Of a DNA stretch of 64,000 bases, positions 45,857 through 57,055 are shown in pieces. Under the pieces are notes generated by a model. The model was not told where the DNA came from. It ran no database searches and was given only the letters and a program-made list of their open reading frames with translations. The first letter of the stretch is position 1, and every line of letters starts with the position of its first letter. Both the position numbers and the translations under genes were made by a program. The DNA is from Symsagittifera roscoffensis (taxonomy: Eukaryota; Xenacoelomorpha; Acoela; Convolutidae): NCBI RefSeq assembly GCF_963678635.1, contig NC_087064.1, forward strand, positions 35,101,716 to 35,165,715, in the 5' to 3' direction.

Positions 45857-48487
45857 GCGATGATGGAGAGGCGAACTCAGGCTATCATGGATAGGTTGGA
45901 CGGGCTACTAAGCAGCAAGAGTGGACCAAAAGAAGGAGAACCGAACTCGGGAGGTCCCAGCAGGGAACCGAGGGTGAACTTCAATGAACATCAAAAGAGG
46001 AGGACGTATGGATCCACTAGAGGCAGGGGCGGTTCATCAGGCTATGCCACAAGGGGTAATGGAGCATGGGGCCCGATTAGTAGAGCAAGTTCAACGGGGA
46101 ACAGACAAACCTCTAACGAACGACCAACGCAAGGCACACATGTGACTGGGAGAAGTGATTCCGGCAACAGGGGGCATGCAAGCCCGAGGAGGAGTCATGT
46201 GGGCCAAGCGGGAAACACTCACGGCGATTCGGATTGCAGGGATGCACCGCATACAGAGCCTTTGACGAGGTGTGAGGACAATCGGGCGGGACACTCGAGG
46301 GATGCTACGGCAATGACCACAGCATTTGAACCCCTAAACAGGTCTTTGGAGACATTCCTGACAAGGTTATCCAGAGCCAATGAACGCAGTGAGAAGTCCA
46401 GAAGAGTCTTTAAGAAACCAAGATGCTTTAAAGATGAATCTGATGGCTGTATTGACACCTGGATAGAGGTAATGAAGTTGCATTTAGAGGAAGAGGACTT
46501 GTCGGAGAGACAGGAATGCAGTGCACTCACCAGCAACTTGGAAGGGACAGCCCTGAACTGTGTCATGGCCAAGAAGCAATATCAACGTGACACTGCTGAG
46601 AAAATCTTCGAAATCTTGTTAAACCGTTTCGGATCAGGGGTGCAGGGGCACCAGGCGATGATGCGCTTTGAGAAACGGAGGCAACGAGAAGATGAAACGA
46701 TAGACAAGTTTCTCGATGATTTGGAAATGCTGAGAAGACGCAGCCAACCGGATGAGTCAAACCGAAGGATGAACCTGGCCGTAGCCTCAAAATTCATCGA
46801 TGGTGTGAAGAATGATGAACTTCGAACAATGCTAGCAACGCATTACACACCACTATCAACCAACGCGCCAACACCAGAGGAGTTGAGGCTCAAGTCAAAA
46901 GAGTATCTTTTGTTGAAACCTCCTTCGAGATCTGGATACTACAAGAACAATTATGGCAATTTTAACAACGGACCAGCAAACCAAGGGAACAATTGGTACA
47001 AACCGAGGGATGATATGGACAAGAGACGCTCTTGTGCCAATTGCAGTTCAACGGACCATCATGTGTCAGCATGCCCAACTTACAAAAAAGGCATGAAAGC
47101 AATAGGCTTTAGCCTCGAGGACGAAGATGCGTCAGAATTGGACCATGAGGATTTCATGAGAGGATTAATTGCAAAATTCGGCCCGAGGTGTTTCTTTTGC
47201 AACTTGGAAGGTCATTTTAAATCAGATTGTCCGCAATTCTGGGATGCAGTGGCAGAAATAAAGCATCCGAGACATGAAGAAGCTTTGTCAGGAGTGAAAG
47301 CCAGCAAGGCTCGACTTTTGAGTGAAGCAGAGGCACGCAGAAAAGAAAAACCTCAAGAGCTGGCGGCAAAGAAAATGCATGTGGTAACAGAGGAGACACG
47401 TGAGCCGGAACCAGCAACTGCGGCTGATGACTTCAAGATCGATTATAAGGCAGCCGCGAGGGATGCTCTAAATAGAGTGCAGCAGGAACTGGTGACAAAA
47501 GAGATCGAACAAAAAGTGAAACTTGAATTGGAGAATGAGAAACTTCAGGAGCAACTGAATACCTTCGAAGCAACGGAGTTCGAGGAAACTGAAGCACCAA
47601 GCAGTTTGAGCATGAAACTTAATGTGATCTCCGGTCAGAGGTTCGGCATGGTGCCGCAAGGAAGCAAGATACAGTCGATAATCTCAGTGGCTGGACATCA
47701 GGTGATCAGAAATCTGAGTGAACCATTCGAGTTCACTTTGATGCATTTGGACACATATGCAGATTATCTGAGACAGGTGGAGCCACGCACTGAGTCGAGA
47801 GCTATGCGAGCACTACTAACGACGGGTGGCCCTCGCATGAAGAAACTTCATGGACGCTACCTAGAGGTCTATGGGCCGTATCAAGTAATGCTGAACGTGG
47901 ATGGAATCAGTATCTACACCAGGACTTACGTAACAACAGATGATGACCAAATGGGGCAGATCTATTTGGGTGAGGAGGAACTCAAAGTCCGCAGGATAGG
48001 CCATGACGCCATGATGGAACAAGAAGCAGTACACATTGGGTATAAAGCAGATGTGACCGCACATCTGCTCGACACCAACGGAACAAAAATCGGAGTCACA
48101 GGGCTTCTGGACACAGGAGCGGTAGTGAGTGTGATGCCGATAAAAACTTGGGAAAAAATGGGCTTCACGCGGGAAGATCTAATTCCAACGAATCTCCGAC
48201 TGGCCGCCGCCAATCGAGGAGCTATCTACGTGGCCGGAAGAACACCAATAACGGTCCTCCACATGGGAGGACGGGATCTTTGGATGAGCTTCCTGGTGGT
48301 AGAGAATTTGGACGACGCCGACCAATTCATCTTGGGCAGAGATTTTGTCAGGAATTTTGACGTGATGATTGACTTGAACAACGGTCTGATACGGATTGAA
48401 AACCCGGACCGAAAGTATGTTAAGAGACCAATTAATAGGATAATAACAGACGAAAACAAGGTACCATTTTTTTGGATAGAAAAGTAA
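45857..48487 (+). pseudogene. Copy 3 gag core, CCHC knuckles and protease
   Basis: About 876 codons open in the gag frame. Residues counted from 45,860: a Gly/Arg/Ser-rich linker (1-170), retrotransposon capsid domain (about 175-350, with LLNRFGSGVQGHQAMMRFEK and FIDGVKNDELRTML), two zinc knuckles (CANCSSTDHHVSAC at about 391-404, CFFCNLEGHFKSDC at about 443-456), a charged helical spacer, and an aspartic protease with the DTG triad at Asp751 (LLDTGAVVSVMP) and FILGRDFVRNF about 60 residues later. The frame is lost at a run of seven T (48,468-48,475), where copy 2 has a non-repetitive ATCTTTTTA and stays open; one T appears to be missing. Confidence 0.88.
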
Positions 48488-49200
48488 AATTACAACCAGG
48501 ACAAGCTGTGGTAGCAATTTTTAGAATGAGAAATTTGAATTCGTTAAGTGATAGTAAACAAGTTTGCTTAGTACCGAATCCAAATAGTCAGAGTTCGGTG
48601 ATTTTAGGTCGGAGCTTCTCGGTAACACGAAACGGACTGTGTGTCAGTGTGTTGTTGAACACACTGGACACCACGGTTTCAATCCAGCGTGGAAAGAAGC
48701 TTGGCTACGCTTTGCCGATGAGGACCGACTATGAGAAATATAGTGTGAAAGACTGTCCTTATCATGCCAATAAAGATAAAATTTTAAAGAGGATTAATGA
48801 ATTAAAATCTATTCATAAAATGTTTTCAATGAAATCCGAAACGGACGACGGCTTATCAAGCTGCTCGAATTTTCCGGAACGCCCCTCGTCATATGAACTA
48901 GAATCTGACAAACCGGTTTTGCCAGAGATAGAAAATTTAAAAGGGAAAATAGGTGAGGGAGATTTCGAAAAAATACGGGACTTCCTAAATCGGAACGCAG
49001 ATGTATTTTCAAAACATAAGGCGGATATCGGTTGCTGTAATTTCGTCGAACATAGGGAAGGCGCAAAACGAATGACGCCACACAAATCGGAAGCGTGCCG
49101 AGCGGAAATAGAAATGTTGCTTGAATACGACATGATAGAACCCTCGAAATTGCCATGGGCTTGCGGGGTAGTAATGGCGAAAAAGAAGGGGGCAGCTTAG
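48472..49200 (+). pseudogene. Copy 3 protease-RT linker and RT fingers
   Basis: 242 codons in the -1 frame relative to gag. It continues the polyprotein after the T-run break: DRKVKLQPGQAVVAIFRM, then the linker, then the start of RT (MTPHKSEACRAEIEMLLEYD, PWACGVVMAKKKG). It stops at TAG 49,198-49,200 because the G-run AAGAAGGGGGCAG is two bases shorter than the copy 1 equivalent (AAGAAAGGGGGGCAA). Copy 2 has exactly the same short run and stop. Confidence 0.85.
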
Positions 49201-50482
49201 ATTTTGTTGCGACTTTCGTTACTTGAACGCGGTAACGATAAAAGATGCGTACCCGATACAGCGAATAGACGAGAGCCTATCTAAGCCTGGTGATGCCAAG
49301 TTCTTCACCACATTGGACTTAGGTTCTGCCTTCTGGCAGGTCCCTCTGCGGAAGAAGGACAGAGTGAAAACCGGATTCGCGTGCGAATTGGGATTGTACC
49401 AGTGGAAGAGGATGCCCTTCGGCTTGTGCAATGCAACGGCCACTTTTCAAAGACTGATGGCTCAGGCTTTGACGAGAGTGACCAAGAAGTACGGGAATCT
49501 CGTGATGTGTTACGTGGATGACGTGGTCATAGCTACACCGACCCTGGAAGACCACATTGATAGTCTCGATGAGGTCTTTGGATGCATGAAAAGAGCAGGA
49601 TTGAAGTGCAAACCATCGAAATGTGAAATCCTTAGGGATTCGATTAAGTACCTGGGAAGAATGGTGGATAGGCAAGGTGTGAGACCGGACCCGGAAGCGG
49701 TGGAAGCAGTGTTGACATGGAAGGCCCCCAGAACGGACACACAGCTCCTGAGCTTCCTAGGGTTTGCCAATTACTACCGAGAATTCATAAAAGGATATGC
49801 GGACAAGGTGTATCCGATGCAGAAGCTGATGCGCAACAAGGGGAAAAAGTTCGAATGGAACGATGAGGCACAAGTTGCTTTCGAGAACATAAAGCGGGAA
49901 CTGTGCGAAGCGCATGTGCTGGGCATGCCTACAGAAAAGGGCATGTATGTTCTCGACACAGACGCATCGGTGGTGGCCATCTCAGGAATCTTGCATCAAG
50001 AGCAAGAATGGAACGGAAGAACAGTTTTCCGTCCCATTGCATACGGCAGCAAGGTCTTGAGTGACACAGAGATGAAATATGGCGCACCAAAAGCAGAAAT
50101 GTTTGCAGTATTCACCTTCGTGGAAAAGTACCGTGCATACTTGGGGAGCGCTCCCTTCAAGTTACGCGTGGACAACAGAGCGTTATCCTGGTTGAAGACC
50201 TACTCGATGGATCAGAGTTATATTGGTAGATGGATAGTAAGGTTGGATGGCTACCATATGATAATCGAACATAGGATGCGTGATAAACACCAGAATGCTG
50301 ACAGCCTCAGCAAGAAAACTGAGTTCTATGAAAGATTGGAGCAGAAGCAAGCCAATCAGGCGGAAATAAAGGAGGGATTCTCGTTTCTGGACAAAGAAAC
50401 TTATGAAGCGCTTCCCTTAACGAGATGGTTGGATAAGTCTGGACATCCAATTCCAGGGCACCCTGAGTTACCTGTAGGTTAA
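49201..50482 (+). pseudogene. Copy 3 reverse transcriptase and RNase H
   Basis: Open for 420 codons from about 49,203. RT: CDFRYLNAVTIKDAYP at the start, LDLGSAFWQVPL (motif A), FGLCNATATFQRLM (motif B), YVDDVVIATPT (motif C, near 49,513, both Asp intact), thumb FLGFANYYREFIKGYADK. RNase H: YVLDTDASVVAISGILHQ (near 49,945), FTFVEKYRAYL, RVDNRALSWLK and HQNADSLSK. The order RT-RH-IN fits Ty3/gypsy. The segment ends at TAA 50,480-50,482, where copy 2 has Lys in PVEKTAEIK; the frame then continues, so this is a nonsense mutation. Confidence 0.92.
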
Positions 50483-52537
50483 GCAGCCGAGATAAAGATC
50501 ATATCCAAGGAGGACCCAGTCCCCTTGGATCTGTTGCTGCGCTCGAACCTGGTCCAGCAAGAATTCTCTCGCATGAACATAAACAGCCTCTCATTATTGG
50601 ATAAAACGGTGCAAGTCACACCGCAAGTGATGCGGATGCTGGGTGGATTGTTAGAAAGAGAAGTGACCAGAGATAACCCCGAGTGGACAGCAGCAGTGGC
50701 ATCGCTAACAGTCAGTGAGAAGGTGAAGATCATGCCGTCCAGACGACAGCACGAAGAGAACGAGAGGGATTGTAGAACAATAGTTCAGCAACTAGTATCC
50801 TCAATACCCCAAGAGATTTTAACCAGTACTTCTTACGGACAGAAAGAACGGGGGAGCAGCAAGCGAAAGAAAACCGTCACCTTTGTGGACCAGGATAAGG
50901 GGGGTGAAGCGGTAGAACAAAATCTGCTGCAAGACTATTTGTCCGGGGAGACGAATGATGAAAAGAACCAGCGATCACAAGACCAACACTCGGGACAAGA
51001 AAATTTGTCCAGGGAGTCTGAGATAGACGAGAAAATTCCTGATGAGAAACAATACCTAGAGAACAAGGTTTTGTCCGGGGAGTTCAGATGGATGCGAAGA
51101 AGGCACAGACATGATCTGGAGGAGCGTGCAGTCTCCAGCACAACCTCTTCGACGGATGATGATTCCCGAAACTCAGGAATGGACACCTATTCAGACAGGA
51201 ACTCGAGTTCGGGATCAGAACTGTCAGAACTAGCGATACACACGCTACTAGTGGAAACTCGGGCAAGGGACCTGGACAGAGAGGTGTACCAGGATCCTGA
51301 CAGTGATCGCTACCTAATACCAAGCGAAAGATTCTTTGACAACGCAGCGGATGACTTGGAGACAATAGCGGTATCGAAGCGTTCGATAAGTCTGTTGCCA
51401 CAGAACGAGGTAGTCAGGACTGATCTTCAGCCGTTTAAACAAGAAACACAGCCGTTGGCGAAGATTTGGTGCGTTAAGATGGAAGAAGACACACACCAGC
51501 CCAACGAGCTGAATAGTCAGATGAGGGTAATGAAGACGTACTTGAAGGCGAGATACAGACTCTCGGACCTTCTAAGGGCGCAGAGAAATGATCGCATGAC
51601 AAGCAACCTGAAAAGGTGGATCGAGAATAGTTCTCCCGATAAAGGGGACCTCGAGGAAGATAGTTATCGCATCCTGAGACAATACTTCATGCAGAAGGAA
51701 GGGAGGTTATATTTGAACAAAGACGGGATTGTGGCTTGTAAGAGAAGAGAAGAAGACAGAGTCCTATACAAGTATAACGCGATAGTGTTATTGCAACTCT
51801 ATCAGACAGAACTATTATTCAGGTCACATGATCAGATGGGCCATCAGGGGATCGACAAAGTATATCAGAGGATCCTGAAGCGCTTTGAGTGGCCTGGGAT
51901 GAAAAAGGCATGCGAGAAATGGGTAACAGCATGTCTGCCATGCCAACAGGTCAAGGATCCAAGGAAGTTGCGATTTTCTTTACAATCGATCGAGTCGTCT
52001 GAATTCAACGAGGTGGTGCAAATAGATCACCAAAAGATATGCATGACAGACAATGGTTATAATCAGGTGCTGGTCATGATAGATCATTTTACGAAGTATG
52101 CAGAGGCCGTGCCCTGCATAACAGCCTCGGCGGAAGAGACATGCGACCACCTGATCAACACATGGATAGCAAGACATGGTTGTCCGATGACGTTTCAATC
52201 GGATAATGGAACAGCTTTCGTAGGAGAGCTTACGAAAGAGCTTATGAGACGCTCACAGGTCGCTCAAGCTCACTCCAAGACATACCACCCTCAGACGAAC
52301 GGCTTAGTGGAAAGACAGATTAGGACGTTAGTGTCGATGCTGAGAGTATATTGTTCCAGGTACATGACCGATTGGGACAGATACCTTCCACAGGTAATGG
52401 GAGCATACAACAGCACGCAACACTCCACCACCGGAGTCAGTCCACACATGATGCTAACTGGACACGAAAAGTCATTACCATTAACCTTCTTCTACCCAGA
52501 GTATGAGGGAAAGAAAACTCCCCACAGGTCTACGTGA
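50483..52537 (+). pseudogene. Copy 3 post-RNase H linker and integrase
   Basis: The same frame as RT/RNase H. Residues counted from 50,525: linker with a conserved LSLLDKTVQVTPQVMRML block (1-60), an acidic Ser-rich spacer with repeated LSGE motifs (60-300), HHCC domain (His435, His440, CLPCQQ near 468-471), catalytic core with Asp501 (QIDHQK), Asp560 (SDNG) and Glu596 (VERQ): exactly 35 residues between the last two, the D,D35E signature. It ends in a frameshift near 52,520-52,537 (TPHRST then stop), where copy 1 continues TPQTYVRDV. Confidence 0.92.
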
Positions 52538-54180
52538 GGGATGTGATCAGACGCCAACAGTAGTTGAACGATTTGTGTAGACGAAATACTCAGCAGGCAC
52601 AGGCAAGGCAGAGGAAAATATTCGACAAGAAAGCAGCTGGTGCAAAGGCTTACTCGGTGGGAGACTACGTATGGGTATTTCAGAACGTTATACCACCGAA
52701 AGGGACGAAAAAGCTCCTAATGAAGTGGAGGGGACCCTTCATGATTACAGAGGTGCACCAGGAGGGACGCTTTTATAGACTGAGTACTGGCCGAGCCGCC
52801 CACTACGACAACATCAAGCCACACAATCCATCGACAGAAGACTGGTGCATACCTGCAGACATGGAAGAAGGGGATTATCTAATGATGAATCCTGCTTGTG
52901 AGGTCAATGAAAAAGGCACCAGGGAGAAGAACGATGGAAACGAAGTCGTAGAGGAAAGTACGGATACACCGCTGGACCTGGATCCAAACGAACAGATCGA
53001 AGCGGACGATGAAACCTTACCCTACGCAGAGGAAGATTGGCAGGATCCCGAACAGATAGAGGTTCCTAAGAACTTGGAACCGGATCTTCCGTTCACGATA
53101 CAGACTCGTCAGAAGGACGGGAAGAGACCAAGAAAGAAATACAATCTTTATGGTGACGACTTCGTAGTGGATAGGATAGATCTTAAGAAGATAGTGGAGG
53201 AAGTAGTGGGTCTAGAGGAAATAACTGTGTCACAAGACATTGACATAGTCGATGATCACGACGATGAGTGGGTTGACGACTGGTCAAAACCCGAGGTAGA
53301 ATTCGACGACGAGCAACAGCAGTCATGTGAGCAAGACTTGACGAACCTGCGTGTCTTAGAATGGCTAAATGAAACGACCTCGGATCCTGAGGAGACCAGC
53401 GTCACGACTCAAGACGTAGATCGTGAAAGCATGAAATACATCAAGACCGAACGAGATGATCCTTCCTGGGCTGCCCAGGAAGGACGACTACTCATTCCAG
53501 CTTCTAACCTCGACTTGATACCCGGTATGCGATCGACGGGGACGTCGATGGATATTTTTGTCCGGGGAGTGGGGGTAGGACTTACCCACACTGAAAACTT
53601 GATAATAAAAAAATTAAGAATAGCAAGAGAAACAGGAGACTTAGAAGCAGAAACAGGCGAAGAACCTAAGAAACCTGACATAGGCAGGGTAGTTGAGTCA
53701 TATTTTAACTTACCAAATGAATATTCAAGTAACATAATACTAACAGACAGTGATTTCATACTCACAAACAGAACATGTGCGATAGCAATCACAGCAGACA
53801 TGAGTTTTAGGACAGCGCTAGCGGCAGATTTTAAGAGAGAATACAAAAACGTGGAAATCCTTTGGAAGCAAAGACCAGGGATAGGGGGCGTAGCAGCCTT
53901 ACCCCCGGCGGCGTCGCAGATACCGGGAAAATACCTATGCTTCTTGGTAACGAGGGCGACGGAGAAGCAGCACGTGGACCCAGAGAACCTAGTCTTGTCC
54001 TTGACGAGGCTGAGGGACTTCCTTGTGGAAATGGACGTGAAGGAACTCTCGCTTCCAGTGTACGATCCAAACAGAGGAAGACTGCATCCTCGGGAATTGT
54101 ACGCGCTTGCACACGTGATATTCTCTGATACGAACATACAAGTATATCTACATAAGAAATATTACTTAAGTATAGGCTGA
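52538..54180 (+). pseudogene. Copy 3 integrase C-terminal domain, acidic linker and macro-like domain
   Basis: Frame YVRDVIRRQQ from about 52,528, then an in-frame TAG (52,561-52,563; copy 1 has Asp), then 538 open codons. Counted from 52,564: SH3-like GPY/F module (YSVGDYVWVFQ at about 27-37, MKWRGPFMITEVH at about 55-67), long acidic linker (120-310), FVRGVGVGLTHTENL (about 330-345), and at about 395-535 a domain read as a macro domain of the TARG1/Poa1 type: CAIAITADMS, FKREYKNVE, GGVAALPPA, GKYLCFLVTRAT, NLVLSLTRLRDFL, LSLPVYDPNRGRLHPREL, NIQVYLHKKY. The loops that in active members carry the Gly-rich ADP-ribose contacts and catalytic Lys/Asp are changed. The three copies agree on this. 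Confidence 0.8.
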
Positions 54181-54592
54181 GTGATATGCGAGAGGGTGTT
54201 AGGCCAAAGACTAAGTTGTATGTAATATGTGATATGTATGTTATGTGTTATGTTATGTTATGTTATGTGTTAGGTTATTAAGATCATGGGTAAGTAGGGG
54301 TTAGTGACCATGAACAAATAAATGACGATCTTAGGAATAGATCCAAAGTTTGGACTGTCCAATCTTAGGTCGAATTCCAAAACTTTAGAGAGCAATTGAT
54401 CTTAATAAATTTTAGGATAAATATCTTTTTATCTGAACTGTTTTTAAGCAACTTTTAACGATATATGTTAAGGTGAAACTGACAAGTGTGATATTGGTCA
54501 CTTCTTTTCTAGATCCTGATTGATCATTTAATTACTCACTTGAGTCAAAACCTTGGAATCGAATCGAATCAAATCAAACTTGAAAGAATAGA
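54181..54592 (+). other. Spacer between gag-pol and ORF2, copy 3
   Basis: No gene. It contains a (GTTAT)n-type run (54,240-54,280), the GGACTGTCCAATCTTAGG block shared with copy 2, and the acceptor-like site. Single-unit form of the region that is tandemly duplicated in copy 2. Confidence 0.75.
54497..54512 (+). promoter_or_regulatory. Splice-acceptor-like site before ORF2, copy 3
   Basis: GTCACTTCTTTTCTAG is a pyrimidine-rich tract ending in AG, 80 bases before the ORF2 ATG. All three copies keep it with the following ATCYTGATTGATC while neighbouring sequence drifts. It would give ORF2 a subgenomic spliced (or trans-spliced) mRNA, as for env genes of other retroelements. Confidence 0.55.
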
Positions 54593-55153
54593 ATGGATAA
54601 CTTCAACTTGGATGAATTGATGGACCTGGCAGAGGCATATGTAGGACCGATGATAGATGCGATCTATCGTCGGCTGATCGACCGAGACTTCGCTCTGGAG
54701 GACCCAGAGGTAGTCATGTTGCTGACCGCCCTGATCAACATCTTGGGGCATGACAACCGTGGGGACCGCCCCACGGAAGTCCTGTTGATGGCAGCATATG
54801 GAGAAAGAGGAGTACTAGACCGCCCGAACATGAGAGTGATGAGGTGTAGAAACGGGGCTCTCTCAGGGAGTGACCTGGCGAATGAGCCTGGATTGGGAAG
54901 TTCTAGGACTTACCAACCAGGTGAGATGCCAATGCCCTCCAAGCCCAAACCTGGGCTGACGAGAATGCATCGGAAGATGAACAGCGAGGCGACCTCGTCT
55001 GGTTCACCACTGAGAGAAGCTGTGCCACCAAAAAGGGCGAAAGTAGGACAGAAAGTTCAGACGAACCAAACCATGCAAGATCTGGATGAGATGAACGATG
55101 AACTGAAAAGTACGAAGAAGGAGCTGGACGAGATGACCAGAAGCATGCTCTAG
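54593..55153 (+). pseudogene. Copy 3 ORF2, N-terminal part
   Basis: 186 codons from the first ATG after the acceptor-like site (MDNFNLDELMDLAEAYVG), the same start as copy 2. The N-terminal 70 residues are helical and hydrophobic/acidic (YVGPMIDAIYRRLIDRDF, VVMLLTALINILGHD); a Pro/Arg linker follows and then a coiled coil (NDELKSTKKELDEMTRSML). It ends at an in-frame TAG (55,151-55,153); copy 2 has Ser there and stays open. The frame continues directly as MEEDRDMWRKLFEDCN, so this is a nonsense mutation within one ORF. No known family recognised for this part. Confidence 0.75.
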
Positions 55154-57055
55154 ATGGAGGAAGATCGGGACATGTGGAGAAAGTTGTTTGAAGACTGCAA
55201 CAAAAAGCAGGGTCAAGAGATTGAGCGCTTAAGGCAGGAATACAAAGAGCGATCGGAGCAGATGGCGTTGACAACGGCCGTGGAGAAAGTGATACCTGCA
55301 AGGGATATTCCTCCTGGGCAGTCCCCGATGGAACTCTTGACGCCTCGAGAAATGAGTCAAACAACGGAGACACGGCTCCCAGCAGAGACAAATCGAGTAA
55401 CAATCCCGGATCCTAGTGACACCTTGGGTGACCCCGTCGTGGAACAGACAGTGAGGAAGCTGATAGAGACAGCTGGACGACTGGTCGCTAACAAGAATGC
55501 GCCAGGTTCCGGGGTGACTGCACCCTATGGAACGATTCACGACACGGGCAGAGTACGACTCTCCCAGACCGTGATCAGACAGGGGATAAGTGACCTGACA
55601 CCACTCATGGGGAGCTCGAGAATCCCAGAGAGGAGAGTACGGAAGATGCCAGCGAAGAAAGTGTCTCGCATAATAGACGTGCAAAAGAATAATCAATTGA
55701 AATATAATTTCACGGGAGTTCCGGAGACAGATCCGAGAGCCTGCTTCAACCGAGCTACTCGGAGCCCGGCTCTAAACCTGCAGCAACCACCACTCGGGAC
55801 ATCTCATCTGATACTGGGAGACAGCTTGGTCAGAGTGCTGTCGAATTTGAGGACCTCGTGGGTCACCACGGTGATGGCCTTTGGAGGCGCGACGATAGCC
55901 CAATTGTATCGAATGGTGGAACTGATGAATCCAGGGAGGATCCCCAATGTGATGATCTTAGTTGGGACGAATGACATCTCCAGAGGTTCAGATGAGCAGG
56001 AAGCACTATGGGAGTCAATGATGGTGTGTTTGTTTACGACCCTCTGGCAGAAATTCAATTACGCGGTACTGACCGTTTGCACTGTGCCAATGAATACGAG
56101 AAGCCTGACAGCATCAGGAAGAAGGCACAACAAGGGAATCGTCAGGTGGAATAACATCTTGAGGAACCTCGCAAGTCGAAACGCCGGAAGAATGATCCTC
56201 ATGGACATCGAACATGAGTTGAGAGCTATGGATCAGGCCAGACTGACCACGGACGGCATTCACTTCGACAGTATCGAAGGACAAGCTTGGTTGAATCGAG
56301 TCTTCCAAGAGCGGTTGGACGAGCTGGAAGCAGAACTCTTTGACACGGGAGTGCTGAAGGAAGAAGGAACAGTGAGTGACGCGGTGATTACCACCTTTGT
56401 GCCTCCTAGCCTGGAAACACGCTTGGGTACGGTCCCGGCCGTCACGAACTACAGGCAACAACGCTCCAGCGAACCAGGTCAAAGGACAGACGTACAGGAT
56501 CGATTGGGAGAGGCACCGATGAGGAGAACCATCCATCCAAGGAGAAGAATAGGACCTGTCAACCCAATCGAAGAGACAGCCGGCACGTCTAGATCGGACA
56601 CTAGATCGGAGACGACAAATACCAGTCGAGAGGAGAGACGTCCGAGCAGAGGCTCGTTGATGTGGTCAAGACCCATACCGTCTCCCTGGCATATATACAA
56701 AGACGAGTTAATGAAGCTGGATCTCCACAGAGTAAGCTTCATCGAAGATGCAAGGAGGATGCTGGATGGTGCGACGCTATCCGTGAGCAGATTGTACTCG
56801 ATAACCGGCGTAGACTGGTTGATAGCCGCTAGCATAAATTTCAGCTCCACGACGGCCTTGAGATTTGCTGACTTGGAGGGACTGCCCTCTAACAACACGA
56901 TGGGACCAGTGAATGCGAGACCGTTGCAAGATGTGAGACTGAATCATGATGAGGGGAATCGTGAAGAGAGACCAGGAAGATTCCTGACGACGAGAGCGCC
57001 GATTGGACAACACGTGAAGATATTCAGGCAGCTGACGACACCCCTGGTCATGTGA
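55154..57055 (+). pseudogene. Copy 3 ORF2, SGNH hydrolase part
   Basis: Continues the coiled coil (QEIERLRQEYKERSEQM), then a linker, then an SGNH/GDSL-type hydrolase domain. With residues numbered from the ORF2 start (54,593): block I GDS with Ser411 (LILGDSLVRVL), block II FGGATIAQL, block III GTND with Asn460, block V Asp554-x-x-His557 (DGIHFD). All four blocks are present, so an esterase-like activity is plausible; the substrate is unknown. A basic Arg-rich linker and SLYSITGVDWLIAASINFSS-like sequence follow. It runs out at TGA 57,053-57,055 through a 1-base deletion near 57,045; copy 2 is open here (APGHVKEK). Confidence 0.85.

Noticed and set aside
48466-48480. T-run after the protease as a programmed -1 frameshift site
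   Set aside because: Copies 1 and 2 have no T7 run and are continuous here, so a simple one-base loss in copy 3 is more likely.
45860-48487. Antisense open frames opposite gag and pol (both copies)
   Set aside because: They are shadows of the coding strand, differ between copies, and show no domain.
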